From: Gracilariopsis chorda
Taxonomy: Eukaryota; Rhodophyta; Florideophyceae; Gracilariales; Gracilariaceae
Assembly (NCBI GenBank): GCA_003194525.1
Contig: NBIV01000084.1
Location: forward strand, 124,001-188,000
DNA: 64,000 nucleotides
Direction: 5' to 3'
The position numbers and the translations under genes were made by a program. The notes beneath the pieces were generated by a model. The model did no database searches. It was not told the DNA's origin and worked only from the letters and a program-made list of their open reading frames with translations. Of this stretch, positions 44,064-55,776 are shown piece after piece (position 1 is the first letter of the stretch; every line of letters starts with the position of its first letter).

Positions 44064-45463
44064 CGAGGAGACTCAATCTGCAGTAGAGTGGGATGACTTG
44101 GAGGTGAAGCCGCACGAAGAGCTGTGCACGCGGGATAAGCACTGAAGAAGCACAGTATCTAATCAAGGGGAGCAGAGGAGGCGTTGTATGGTGGTTTCTC
44201 CGCCAATCACAATTTCTGAAAGGTGCAGTGGAAAATATCTGTTGGTCTCGTTGCATCAAACGCTCTTGGCGGCAAAAGAACTTTACTTTGGTGACAGGGA
44301 CCTGCTGGAGTAGTCACACAAATTGCAGCCAAACACTTGCATGATGTCTACAAGTTTTCTAATCAAGCTCTTGGAGCGAAACCATTTTTGACCTCGGTAG
44401 GAGGCCCTGCGCTGTGACTAGTGTGCATAGTGCCTTGTTGAGAAGTCAGTTAAGCCAAGTTACCGACCTCATTTGGTTGCATGTCTTCCACCACGGTGAA
44501 GTGATGAAGGATAAACCTCTTACGGCACAATGGCCCATTTCCCTGCTAATACAGCGATGTCGATTTCTATTCGCCTTCATGTCAAGCTATACTTTCTTCA
44601 GATGTCACTAATCCCGTACCAGGGGAGGCTATGGCAATGCGAGTGATGGTAAGGGTTACCGTATCACACAATGACACATTGCCATTCAGCCCCTCCAGCA
44701 TCCGCTTGAGCTACGTTTTGCCCGCTGCAGGGGCATGCAACACATTTGTCTCGTTGTCCCCACACGGAGCAAGCGCACTGTGCGAAGGGGTTGTGTTCGG
44801 GATATTCCCCGACGTCTGGGTGGACTCGTGCACACGTACCGCGGAGTAGCTCTAAGCCAGAGCCTCGAGCATCTGCTCATTAGTGCCTTCGAAATTAATT
44901 CCTTCTTCTGTTTACCGAATGTGTGCAACAGAGTTCGGTGTGAATGTGCTAGCACAGGTGGGGCACGAAACAGTCAGACAAAGCATCTACCAACATTTCG
45001 CTTGGTTCTAGGTGTCCCTTAACAATCAAAATCCGTGTGGCGATGGGATCCGTTGATATGTCGACTTCTCCCATCCAATTAACGCTTGAACTCTTTATAG
45101 ATCTGCACACATCCAGTAGCCCTCGGAAATGATCGGCACATCAATGAGAACGCACATCGAGACATTCTTCTGTGCAGTGCGTCAGGCCAACAGGTGACAA
45201 AGAACATGTTGCCCTACACAAATGGGACGAACTGACAAATACGAAAGAGCAGGCGATCTCATGCAAAACTTTCGCCAAGGACTCCTGCTTACGAACACCG
45301 TGTGTCTCAACAGTAAATTCCTGGCACTTCCTAAGACACGGGGTCAATTGTACCCCGAAAAACGGTAATCAGCTCCTCAGGGATATACACAAAAGAGTAA
45401 AGAGCTGAGCATGCAGTGGTGGCATAGAGTTTGCGATGACAGCGATGTCTCTGTGAGAGCGAG
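44064..45463. other. intergenic, no gene supported
   Basis: Short overlapping frames on both strands are present without domains. It should hold the promoter of the TPR-like gene (left) and the 3' UTR of the Ca2+-ATPase (right). Confidence 0.4.
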
Positions 45464-48400
45464 CTACAAAGTTTCAGGCGGAGACATCTTTCCTCTCGAT
45501 ACAACATTAACAAACGCAACGGCATGAACGAAAACACGTAGCCGAACGAGAGACGGAGATAATCCAACAGGATGCGGGACATCGTCCACATCTTTCGCCT
45601 GGTGGTCGGTAGAAAGCTCCGTTTCATCTGTACCTGTCACCTTGCTAGAGTCAGACCCACTCGACTCCGAGGGATCCGGAGCAACAGGCGGCTTCCGTTT
45701 CGGAACGTGGATCAGCTTTTCAAGCTTTGACATTTCTGTTGGGTCCTCGTCAGTCGGTCCATAACACCATTCCAAGGGTACGCATCGAACTAAGAAACCC
45801 CATGGCACAGCAAGCGCTCCAAGCACCAAAGATGTACCCCAAGCTGCACCGTTGATTCTGCCAATACCGATCGAATCTCCAACTCTCGTATCTCCAACCC
45901 CAATCATGAGCGCCACTTGAACGAGAACGGTAATAGTAATGATAACGATGAACAAGATACTATGCTGTATCCCCGCAAAGACGTTCTTACTGGTAATTCT
46001 TCTGGAGTTAAATTCTGAACCGATTTGCATGAAAACAAAAACATTGAAGATAATACTCCTGATTTCCAAATCTCTTGCCGTGCAGTCGTCTGCTGAGGCA
46101 CATTCGAGTCCAAATATATCTGCACCAGCGTACTGCAGGATGAGACTTACTATGAGTTGGTAAATGCTCATTCCGATGATGTTACGGTACATCGCTCTAT
46201 TAATCAGGGGGGCCCGTCTTCCGAACGGTTTTCGCTGGAGTAGTTCCGGACGCGGAGGTTCTGTGGCCAGGGCGAGGGCACCCATAGAGTCCATGATCAT
46301 ATTCACCCAAAGCAAAGGAACCGCACCAAGCGGGAGTTCTTGGCCAGCGCACGCAGATATAAAGTTGAGAGACACAGCAACGACGTTGACGACAAGCTGG
46401 AATTGCAGGAACTTTCTAATAGACTGGTAAACGTTCCTGCCCCACAAAACCGCCTTCGTCATAGACTGAATGTTGTCGTCAAGGATCACAATGTCACACG
46501 CTTCTTTCGCAATTTCCGTGCCAGCAATTCCGAGAGCGAAACCTACATCAGCTTCCTTCAGTGCCGGTCCATCTGTGTAACGCAAAGCATAGGGATAACA
46601 TGAAAAAAAGGAGCCGAGAGTTAATCCTTGAAACATGAGAACGGGAAGCGCCGAATACGACAACTACGAGTGAAAAGGTGCAGCAATAACCTACCATTTG
46701 TGCCATCACCGGTAACGCTGGTAACTTCACCAAGCTTTTTCTGTTGGCGCACCAACAAGAGCTTGTCGTTCGGGGTGGAACGTGCCAGCACTTGAATCTT
46801 CAGCGCCTTCTTCTCCAATTCAGATTGAGACATTGACCGGAACTCCGGCCCTTCCATAACAATACCATCGTCGTCAAGAATTCCGGCTTCTTTTGCAATG
46901 AACTTGGCTGTGAGCGGATTGTCGCCAGTTACCATGCGAACTGTAACACCAGCTTCCTTTAGTTGTCTCACAGCTTCACGTGTTTCAGGGCGAATTGGGT
47001 CCTTTATACCAACAACCCCAATATAGGTGAGATCAGTGTCTGGAGCACACTCCCAGAAAGCCTCGTCACTCCGGTCGTGGTTGATATCGCGGTACGCTAA
47101 GAGTAGAGTTCGCAAACCTCTAGACGCCATGCCCTTTACGTAACCAAGGATTTGTGCCCTGGTGTGATCGTCAATCTTTGTGTGGGTTTCGCCATCAGCT
47201 TCGAGCCGATAGGAGCAGTGGTTGATGACCATTTCTGGTGCGCCCTTTGTATGAAGGCGAATGGTACCATCGGACAAGCTTTCCGCAGTACTCATACTCT
47301 TCTTTGTAGAGTCAAACATATATACGCGAAAAATGTCATGTTCGTTCCGAATCTTTCTGTAGTCTGTTTGCCATTGATTTACTAGCTGCAGTAAGGCGCA
47401 TTCAGTTTTGTTTCCGAGATGGTCAACCGTGCCTGAGGCATTGTATTGCAAGTTGGCTTGAGTGTTTACCGCCATGTTAACGCTGAGAATGTGACGATAC
47501 TTGGCTGATAACATGTCCGGCGCGGGGGAGAGAGTCTCATCGTATGTGACTTGTGGGCCGGTCCAATTGGCCTCCACCACAGTCATGCGGTTCTGTGTGA
47601 GTGTTCCGGTCTTATCAGCATTAAGCTGAGTAGCGGAGCCCATGGTTTCGCAAGCCTCAAGTCTGCGCACGAGGTTGTTATCCTTCATCATCTTTCGCAT
47701 CGCAAATGCCAGTCCGAGGGTGATGGCGAGCGGAAGCCCTTCTGGAATGGCGACGACAACAATGGTAACAGCATCAATAAAGAAGTCTAGAACGGACTCC
47801 CATTCCCAAACGTTGCTTCTCTTGGAGTCGACAATCCAGCGAATGAGCGACACCAAGAAGGTGAGGACGGCGAAGAGGATTCCGAGTTTACCAATGCTCC
47901 ATGCTAGCCGATCAAGTCGTTCCTGCAGCGGTGTGTTTTCTGGTTCGACGATAAGGCCCTTGAGAATGACACCCCATTGCGAGCGTTCACCGACGGCGAC
48001 GACGAGTGCGTAGCCGACGCCTTCAGAGACAGTGGTGCCAGAGAGCAGGAAGATGTCAGCATCGGGTTGTTTGTGGATGTCAATGGGTTCTCCAGTCATT
48101 GCGGATTCATTTGTCTTGAAGGCGGAACCCTGGATGAGGATGGCGTCGGCGGGAACTTTATCACCCGCTGCAAGTTTAATGACATCGCCGACGAGAATTT
48201 GGTCTGCGTTGACGCTAACTGCTGAAGAGGCGCGAATAACCTGGACGGCGTAGTTGTCCTTGACGGAATTGAGCTGTCTAAACTTCTTTTCTTTCTGACG
48301 GTCAATCAGGGCCTGCACAAGCACTACAATGAAAACGACAAGCACGATGGCAATGCCTTCAAGATAGCCGTAATGCTTGCGGTTGTCCTCAATTGCGCTT

Positions 48401-48726
48401 CCGATGATGAGCGAGATAATGGCAGCAATACTCAGAATGATGATGGTAACATCGTGAAAGGCCTCATACAAGAGACGCACAAAGCTCTTGGGGGGGGGGT
48501 ACTTGAACTTGTTGGGGCCGTAAAAGTCGATACGCGGCTGCAGGCCGGCGAAGATTTGTTCGTTGGAAAGTCCATGCTGCGGATGAGAGCGCAATGCATA
48601 GACGAGTGCGGAAACGCCGCCAAGGTTGTCTACCCATTTTCGGTCCCGTTCTTCAATGACGCGGATGAGCTCTTGTGGGGAGATGGTAAAGCGTGGGGGA
48701 AGTCGACCTTCCTCGAGGTCGTTCAT
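45464..48726 (-). CDS. P-type Ca2+-transporting ATPase (type IIB, PMCA/ACA-like)
   Basis: Two exons (48726-46695 and 46572-45464) give 1046 aa. The product pumps Ca2+ out of the cytosol with ATP. Visible parts are paired N-terminal membrane helices (about 93-140), the actuator loop with TNESAMTGEPIDI (about 205-217), helices M3-M4 with IPEGLPLAITLGLAFAM (327-343), the phosphorylated Asp371 in NADKTGTLTQNRM, the ATP-binding KGAPEMVINHC, the hinge MVTGDNPLTAKFIA, and TGDGTN joined across the intron to DGPALKEADVGFALGI. Six C-terminal helices and an acidic Ser-rich tail follow. The usual C-S before D-K-T-G-T is N-A here. Start: the frame is open to 48753, but the first ATG is 48726. No long calmodulin-type tail is obvious. 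Confidence 0.93.
46573..46694 (-). other. intron in the Ca2+-ATPase gene
   Basis: The minus strand shows donor AATG/GTAGGTT and acceptor TTACACAG/ATGGACC. Removing 122 nt restores the conserved TGDGTNDGPALKEADVGFA motif, with the Asp codon split after its first base. Without splicing the first exon runs into a stop at 46621. Confidence 0.93.
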
Positions 48727-50554
48727 TGCGAGACGATGGACGCAGAAACGCAACTGAGACGGGGAGGTGGGGGTGGGGAGGGGGAGGGGATGGGGTAAGG
48801 GGGGGGAGTGGCAAAAGAGGGATTCTGCGGGCTGTTTTGGTCGAGCGACCCAGACTGCGGCAAGAGTGCGGCGGTGAGCAGAGAGAGCGACTCTGACAGG
48901 CGCTCGGGCTGGGCGAAGCGAAAAGTGGCTACATTTGGAGGCAAATGCAAATAGGGCTTAGCTGCTCGTATGCATTATTAGAGTTGGGAGTGTTGCGCAC
49001 GGAAATAATGCACACGTCATACGCTTTGGGGCGCGGCACGCTATTGGCTGCGCCGGGGAGTGTCTCGCTCGCGCGTGCGGCGCGTGTGGCTGCGCTCGCT
49101 GATCGCGCACTGCGCGCGATCAGCACTGAGGACGAAGCGCACTGTTAGCGGCGGCTCCGAGCGCCTCCGCGCCGAGAGCACTCGCCGTTTGCATCGCCAA
49201 CCAGTGCCCATCGTCCGTTCCCGAGCTCGGACGCGCTCCCCATTCCTCCGTCTCAGTGCTCTCGAGCTCCGCCCAGTGCCGCCACTGACGTGCACTAGCA
49301 GCACAATGCAAGTGATACTGTTCTTAACATTCCAGCGTTCCGCGAATCGCAAGTGCTCGCTCGCTCCACCCACCTCGCCCGACCGTCACGTCGGCACGCA
49401 TGTTGTGATGTCTTCACGCTGCTAACCCCTAGGAACGTCTGTGCTGAACAGCTGTGCGCACAAGGCTACTGGCTGTCGCACCAACGCGTCATGCTTGGCT
49501 CTCGACGTAACATTATTACGAAGGGTACACTACATACGGGAGAGGTACGCAAGCAACCACCACCGACTGTTCATAACTTCGTTGCATCAGCTTGCCCCTG
49601 TGTCTAAGTTATCCCGAATTCAAAGCGCGCAAACGAACCAATTGCAAATTTGCGCGCATCATCTCAAATGCAAGTTTGCATGCTCAACCGCCCATTCTTC
49701 AAGTCCGCATAACTTACCCTAGAAGCACTACCCCAAGGTAACCCTTCATCTACGAGATGAGTCGTTCATCAAACACAAACCATGTGCACTGCCCTACAAC
49801 TCTTAAATCACGCCACGTCCTCGTTATCCGATCACGTTTTTTCCTCGGGACACGCCATGCATTCTTCCGATTCCCCTTCAGCTTCATTACGCCGCCATAC
49901 CCACCCACGCGTCCGCCAAACCCTACCGATACCGCTGTGATCTTTGCACACACTGGCGCTTGTGTTAAAGTTAAGCGCATATGGTTCACTTTCCGCACTG
50001 CATCACCATCAGCACCGCATCGCCACAAACATTTCGTACGCATCATCCCGAATACGTTCCCAGATATGCGACGGCTGCTCCGCAGAAGCTACACTTCCAC
50101 GTCAACATATCTGCCGCGTTGGCCACTCACAACCTTCGCGTTTGACAACCGATCGCCACCTTACACTTGAGCGCCTAATAATGCCACCAATTTGTCCATG
50201 TCTCTTACAAAGGTTAGCGGTCTAACCCTTGCTCAATGAGCGATACGTCTCTTAGCTGTCCGCCAACTAGACTCGCGATGGAACGCACAATTGTCGCCAT
50301 GTGATACAAAAGAAAGCACCACCTTACACAAACTGCTACCATGCTAGGAATAACAGTTGAAACGATTAACCCTTAACCAGCAGTACGCCTCCCCGTAGAT
50401 TCCGCCTACGAGAGCTATCAAAAGTCAACACCTCATTCGTGTCCTTGGCACATTCACATGCACATTATGGCCAAAATGCTGCACCGTTCCACTCGTGCTC
50501 CAGTCGCTCCGCGTTCCACTCGCGCAAAACTATTTGGAATCAGATATGTGAACT
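48727..50554. promoter_or_regulatory. upstream region of the Ca2+-ATPase gene
   Basis: The first 700 bp are CpG-rich with a perfect 11-bp palindrome at 49098-49124. Purine-rich text with repeated GGGGA lies at 48757-48810. Open frames at 49041-49425 and 49757-50170 lie on both strands and look like composition effects. No gene is supported. Confidence 0.45.
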
Positions 50555-50774
50555 TCAGTCACGAACGCGTGAGTTCCAGTCAAGGTAAGGGTTAGCAATA
50601 TCCCGAACGTACGAACGGTACACACATACTGTACAACAATAGAAGCAGCCCACCTGTGAGTTCGCGTATGTGATCAGCGCCTCACAAGTCACTCCTTCCC
50701 GCATCATCTGTATCTTTGCCCCGCAGGCACAGCAGCCCGTGAAACATGCTTTTCTATGATCTGGATGTCCCATA
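50555..50774 (-). CDS. possible small Cys-rich protein
   Basis: From ATG near 50774 the frame MGHPDHRKACFTGCCACGAK continues to a stop at 50555. It has seven or more cysteines in pairs (CCACG, CFYCC). A CAG/GTGGGC donor-like site lies in the middle, so it may be part of a spliced gene. It is divergent from the C2-domain gene. No family is recognised. Confidence 0.25.
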
Positions 50775-51084
50775 GTGCCACTTGTAGAAACCGCTTCACA
50801 AGGCCCGTTTAGGGGCGTTTCCGAATACCGAAACCAACACACAAACAGCAGCTCTTGCCACTATACCGGGCCTTCTCCCCGTCAAAGCCTCACCGATACA
50901 CCTTCGCATCACCGCATTACCTCACTGCCAGCCACAGCGTCCTATCGTCGCAGCACGCAACGCGTGAAGAAACGCACCGCTTTGCACCTATTTAAAAACC
51001 GCGTCCACACCGAATGGCTTCCATGCTCATATCCATCCATCTCGAGGTTCCGCGTACCCCTCGACGTGCATACAACGGTCGACA

Positions 51085-52038
51085 ATGTACGCTTATCCGA
51101 GAAGATCGTTAGAACTTACTATATGGTCTTGTGAATCACTACCTCACATCAAGGCGAGCGACCTTTGGAAAGAAGACGGGATCGGCGGCAAATGCAACGA
51201 ACTGAAACGCGCTAAAGAAGATGCAAATATCAAACTGCAAGAATATCAAGACCGCGAAACGCGCGTGGGACCGGGACCAATGTATCGCGAGCACTTTTTG
51301 TTGCAAGAAGCCGCCTTTAATACACAAGATGCGTACGACAAGTTTGTTGAATTGTATGGGCAGCCTGGCGCAGCGCAGGACAAAGAAATAAGCCCAAACT
51401 GTTATGTAGTTGCCACTCTGGATCGAGGGGTTGGTGGCAATGATTTCGCGAAGACGGACGTTAAACGTGCTACACACTCTCCGTTTTGGAACATGAGCAA
51501 GAAGGACATTAACCTCGACTGGATGATGTTGTACTCGAGCAAGGATACGGCTCCGTATACGGGGTGTGATCGTTTCAAGTTTACTGTCTACCATGATCTC
51601 GGGCTTGATAAGAAAGCATCGGACAGAGAATGGGCCGTAAATGATACAACGAAAGGCTTTCTTATAGGAGAGGCGTTTCTAACCCTTGGCGAAGTTTTGT
51701 GTAACCCGTGTTCAAAGCGACATGAACTCCAGGTGTTTAATGCACGTCGTACTGAGCTTTCGGGGTGCACACTGCATATTGAAACTAAAGTAGTGTGCAA
51801 GACCGAGAATTCGAGTATGATGGGTTGTGCCGCGATGCCAGGCTTCATGCCTGGTTACGTGCCGGTGGAAGTGGACAATCCTCCCTGCCACAGTGCCTCG
51901 GAAATATCTATGAGCGCATGTATAGGGGCGCCGGTAGTTCCGTCAGCTGTGCACGCTGTGAGCACTTCCAAGAAGAAGAGTCACTGCAAGAAATGTAAGG
52001 GGAGCAAGCATAGGCACAAGTCGCGCCACTGTTGTTGA
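51085..52038 (+). CDS. C2-domain-like protein with Cys/Lys-rich tail
   Basis: The 317-aa product begins with a C2-type first strand (SLELTIWSCESLPHI, 8-22). A charged, probably helical insert (about 30-95) is followed by more C2-like strands: CYVVATLDRG, KTDVKRATHSPFWNMSKKDI (typical P-x-W position), DRFKFTVYHDLG, and FLIGEAFLTLGEVL. C2 domains bind membranes, often with Ca2+. The usual Asp loops are only partly visible, so Ca2+ binding is uncertain. The C-terminus ends in SHCKKCKGSKHRHKSRHCC, a basic Cys/His cluster that could bind metal or be lipid-modified. There is no signal peptide. It is a single intact exon with a clear ATG. Confidence 0.75.
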   Translation: MYAYPRRSLELTIWSCESLPHIKASDLWKEDGIGGKCNELKRAKEDANIKLQEYQDRETRVGPGPMYREHFLLQEAAFNTQDAYDKFVELYGQPGAAQDKEISPNCYVVATLDRGVGGNDFAKTDVKRATHSPFWNMSKKDINLDWMMLYSSKDTAPYTGCDRFKFTVYHDLGLDKKASDREWAVNDTTKGFLIGEAFLTLGEVLCNPCSKRHELQVFNARRTELSGCTLHIETKVVCKTENSSMMGCAAMPGFMPGYVPVEVDNPPCHSASEISMSACIGAPVVPSAVHAVSTSKKKSHCKKCKGSKHRHKSRHCC

Positions 52039-52375
52039 TCAGAGTTCTGTGCGAAAGGTTTTTGTGTATTATTGAGGGGGTTTCATTCTTCCCTTGCCCA
52101 CCGATGTACTTCGGTGCGAAGATGAGACTTGGTGTAGGCGACTAGTAGAGCTGGCATTGGCGCTTGGGAATGCGTTTGTCAGCAAGAGTTCTCGGCTGGA
52201 TTTTGTGTTCTAACTTATACAAGGGATCGGCGGTTTGCGCGAGCCCACAAGAATGACTTTTGGTAACTATACATCATAACGAATGAGGGCGACAGCAAAG
52301 TATTTCTAACTTTGCCGGCGGCTGGACCGCCCGGCTCAAAAAGGTCGACTTAACTAGAGTAAGGTTTGAGAAGTT
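52039..52375. other. 3' flank of the C2 gene, no gene supported
   Basis: Nothing recognisable is seen between the C2 gene stop and the LINE relic. Confidence 0.4.
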
Positions 52376-53591
52376 CTAAGGATAACATTTTATCCCTGTT
52401 AATGCCAGTTCTCTGGCGATGTGCTGCTGAGTAAGCTGAAGAAAAGGTTCCTTTGACGACTGCGCATTGTCACGTCGTAAAGACAACTGTTCGCCGATTG
52501 TGCAGAATGACGGAGCACTTCCCTTTGTCTGACATGGGCGTCGAAGCATCGTTGACAGTGTGTGTGTGTTTATATGAGCTCGCGTCTCTAATTCCAAGAC
52601 TACGGTAGGGGTTACATTGAGAAGAGCCCCTCTCTCTCTAGATACACCAACAGCTTTTCTGGCCATGTCCTTACTATTGATTCGGCGTCAGAGCCCTGCC
52701 TCTCTCGGAGAGGCGGGAGCTCTCGACGCCGGGATGCCGCTCTTCGGCGGCATTTAAGGACGAAATGGTCTACACTATTAAGTATGTTGAGCCCACATCC
52801 GAGCGGGCAGAAGCATTTCCTGTTGTTGAGAAAAGTGGAGACTGGATGTAGCGTCGGAACGTGACCTGTAAATATCTGCGACAGGGCTGTATGCGCCCTC
52901 CCTAGAGTCAATACCTTTGATAGTGTCTCTGGGACTTCGCTTACTGGCTCTGTGCTAGTAAGACGGACGCGGGTTCTCTGTTTCACTTCCAGGAAGTCGA
53001 TCTCTTTCTGGAGCTGCTGCGCTAAGGGGAGACCAAGGCTCTTCCTTGCAAGTTCGTCGGCAGCTTCGTTTTGTGGCAACCCGCAGTGTCCCGGTATCCA
53101 AACAATTTGACATTGGCAATAGTTAGTTATCAATGTCATGCATTCAGAGATGTCCTGTAGCTTGTGTATCTACATGAGCCAAGTACCCTTGTAATCGGCA
53201 ATACGTGGTGCTGAAATGTTGAAGTGTGCACATCTCGTCGACATTTGCATTTAACATTGTGATTCCCTTTGGATGGCTTCAAATGAACGAAGGGCATGAA
53301 AGCGTGTAAGACTCGCAGAACAACTTGTTCTCTCTTGTTGAGGATAAAGTCAAAACTCCTGCTGCCAGAACTCGAGCGGTGCTCATTGCCTGCTGTATGT
53401 GCCCTTCGAAACTCATAGCGAAGTCTTTCCATTGAAGAACATGGGGTACTGTAGTGCCTGGCGGCTTGGCCGCCACAAGAGGTCAGCCAGAGCCGCCAGC
53501 GGTGCTTTACTGATAATCTGACTGTCAGGTTCAGTGAAACGTATACGCCTACACGTGTCACTGAACGGCTGGCACAGCCATTCACATTCAT
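52376..53591 (-). pseudogene. LINE retrotransposon 3' relic with RNase H
   Basis: The best part (53139-52612) reads CQIVWIPGHCGLPQNEAADE, the hallmark C-terminal motif of the RNase H domain in non-LTR retrotransposons. It is followed by a Cys/His segment (CFCPLGCGLNILNSVDHFVLKC) typical of the tail after RNase H. An upstream frame (53591-53136) probably carries the first half of RNase H (MNVNGCASRSVTRVGVYVS) but is out of phase. No polymerase domain remains, so this is a 5'-truncated insertion. Confidence 0.65.
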
Positions 53592-53962
53592 TGGGGATCG
53601 CAGGGTCCTGTCCGCCAGTATTTCAACGAACGGCCATGTGCTCGAGCACAGATCAGATACTGTACAGAAAACGGCACGCTTGACACGTGAAACGTGTTAA
53701 CAGTAGTACAGGTAGTACAGCGCGGCATGCGCAGCGTGGATTCGGCCACGTGTGCCTTGCGACTGTCTCGTGACGGTGGCGCCTGGTCATCTCCGCCTGA
53801 CACCGCCGCGAGCATCCCCTCCAGTGAAACACTTCAAGCTGTCCTTCGTGCCCCTTGCTGCAATCTTCGTCCACTCCATTGCGAAGTGTCCTTCCCATAC
53901 CAGTCCCCGAGCTTCTTTCACTCCCGCAAGTACCACCCCGCATCAAAGATCCGATCCTCATA
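53592..53962. other. upstream region of SHMT
   Basis: CpG-rich presumed promoter and 5' UTR. The SHMT frame is open back to a TTG at 53855, but no earlier ATG is available. Confidence 0.4.
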
Positions 53963-55387
53963 ATGGCAGAGTGCTACGTTAACGGCCACTACAACGAAGA
54001 CTTTGCTGGTTTCGCCGGCAACCGAGCTGTGAGCGAGGTAGATCCCGAACTGCACAACCTTGTCGTCCGCGAGAAGGAACGTCAATATGAAGGCATCGAA
54101 CTCATCGCAAGTGAGAATTTCACCTCCCGTGCTGTCATGGAAGTGCTCGGATCCTCGCTCACCAACAAGTATTCCGAAGGTCTTCCCGGCGCTCGTTACT
54201 ACGGTGGAAACGAGGTCATCGATGAGATTGAAAGCCTTGTCCAGAGACGCGCACTGGAGTGCTTCGGCCTTGACGCCTCTCAATGGGGCGTCAACGTCCA
54301 GCCGTACTCCGGGTCCACCGCTAATTTCGCCTTGTACACGGCCGTGCTCAACCCTCATGATCGTATTATGGGCCTCGATCTTCCCTCTGGAGGACATCTC
54401 ACCCACGGTTTTTACACCGCGAAGAGGAAGATTTCCGCCACTAGTGTGTATTTCGAATCTCTTCCATACAAGGTTGACATGAACACTGGCTATATTGATT
54501 ACGACAAATTGGAGGAAACTGCACTTGTGTTCCGCCCCAAGTTACTCATCTGTGGAGCGAGTGCGTACCCCCGTGACTGGGATTTCAAACGTCTGAGAGC
54601 GATCGCAGACAAGTGTGGAGCCCTGTTGATGTGCGATATGGCACATATTTCCGGTCTTGTTGCAACCGGTTTCGCAAGCAGTCCGTTCGAGCTGTGTGAT
54701 TTTGTGACGTCTACCACGCACAAAAGTCTTCGCGGCCCGCGTCAGGGGCTGATTTTCTACCGTCGCGGACCTATTCTGGACAAGGACGGAAACCCCACTG
54801 GGAAGGAGTATGCGTGGGAGACTAAAGTGAACATGGCTGTGTTTCCGGGATGTCAGGGCGGTCCTCATAATAACACGATCGGCGCCTTGGCAGTCGCTTT
54901 GAAGGAGGCTATGACACCGGAGTTCAAGGAGTATTCCAAGCAGGTATGCACGAATGCTCGCACGCTTGCAGAGCAACTGGTAGCGATGGGATACTCTTTA
55001 GTTACGGGTGGAACGGAAAACCATCTCGTGTTGTGGGACTTGCGTCCGCACGGCGTGGGTGGATCGAAGGTGGAGAAAGTTTGTGATGTGGCACATATCA
55101 CGCTGAACAAGAACGCTGTACCGGGAGATACGTCGGCGTTAAACCCCGGGGGAATTCGTATTGGCACGCCTGCCATGACGTCGCGCGGACTCGTTGAGAA
55201 GGACTTTGAGAAGGTTGCGAAGTTCTTGGACCGCGCTGTTCAGCTTGCGCAGGCGATTCAGAAAGAGGTGGGAGGAAAGATGAAGGACTTTGGCCCGGCG
55301 GCTGAAAAGGATGCCGGCGTTATTGCACTTCGTGAGGAGGTTGTTGCGTTTTCTAAGGCGTTCCCTATGCCGGGTGGTTTGCTTTAA
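53963..55387 (+). CDS. SHMT: serine hydroxymethyltransferase
   Basis: The 474-aa PLP enzyme converts serine and tetrahydrofolate to glycine and methylene-tetrahydrofolate, feeding one-carbon metabolism. Visible signatures are [20 protein letters not shown] (42-61), [19 protein letters not shown] (69-87), [18 protein letters not shown] (111-128), [13 protein letters not shown] (225-237), and the PLP-binding Lys254 in [13 protein letters not shown]. Length and start ([14 protein letters not shown]) fit a cytosolic isoform; no clear targeting peptide lies after the ATG. If translation began upstream at a non-ATG codon (53855) a short presequence would be added, which is speculative. Intronless and intact. 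Confidence 0.97.
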   Translation: MAECYVNGHYNEDFAGFAGNRAVSEVDPELHNLVVREKERQYEGIELIASENFTSRAVMEVLGSSLTNKYSEGLPGARYYGGNEVIDEIESLVQRRALECFGLDASQWGVNVQPYSGSTANFALYTAVLNPHDRIMGLDLPSGGHLTHGFYTAKRKISATSVYFESLPYKVDMNTGYIDYDKLEETALVFRPKLLICGASAYPRDWDFKRLRAIADKCGALLMCDMAHISGLVATGFASSPFELCDFVTSTTHKSLRGPRQGLIFYRRGPILDKDGNPTGKEYAWETKVNMAVFPGCQGGPHNNTIGALAVALKEAMTPEFKEYSKQVCTNARTLAEQLVAMGYSLVTGGTENHLVLWDLRPHGVGGSKVEKVCDVAHITLNKNAVPGDTSALNPGGIRIGTPAMTSRGLVEKDFEKVAKFLDRAVQLAQAIQKEVGGKMKDFGPAAEKDAGVIALREEVVAFSKAFPMPGGLL

Positions 55388-55776
55388 GCGTTCTTTGACG
55401 CTGTTTTCACACTACGGTCACTGTTGCTGAGTGCGCCCTGGGTAGTGGTAATGTTATAAAGAGGCGTTTCGTCATCTGTTTTTAATGGGTTTAGTGTGTG
55501 TCTGTGCATGATTGTTTGCGTGTGTTGTTTGCTTGAGCTTTCTGCCCGGTAGCTTTGTACTTACTGGCGTTGCACTAGCTATGAGAGATGGTTGTATCAT
55601 CGTACTAGTTGTGCTATTTGTAGTGTTGCGTGAACGCAGGTGCTTTAAAAGCAGCATACGAAAGGGGGCGTACGTGGAGAGCAATGTCAAGACAAAGGAA
55701 AAGACGGTATGAGGGGGGAAAGAGGGGTTTGCGTTCGAAAAAAAACGAAAATGAGATTGGTGTTGTGGGAAGTATA
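55388..55776. other. convergent 3' region between SHMT and MPP6-like gene
   Basis: The two genes converge here. Only short frames are seen, and this is presumably both 3' UTRs. Confidence 0.4.

Noticed and set aside
49041-49425. Overlapping ORFs on both strands upstream of the ATPase gene
   Set aside because: CpG-rich promoter composition explains them; no conserved domain.
53855-53962. N-terminal extension of SHMT as a mitochondrial presequence
   Set aside because: The extension starts at a TTG and has no ATG; the ATG at 53963 gives a standard cytosolic-type protein.
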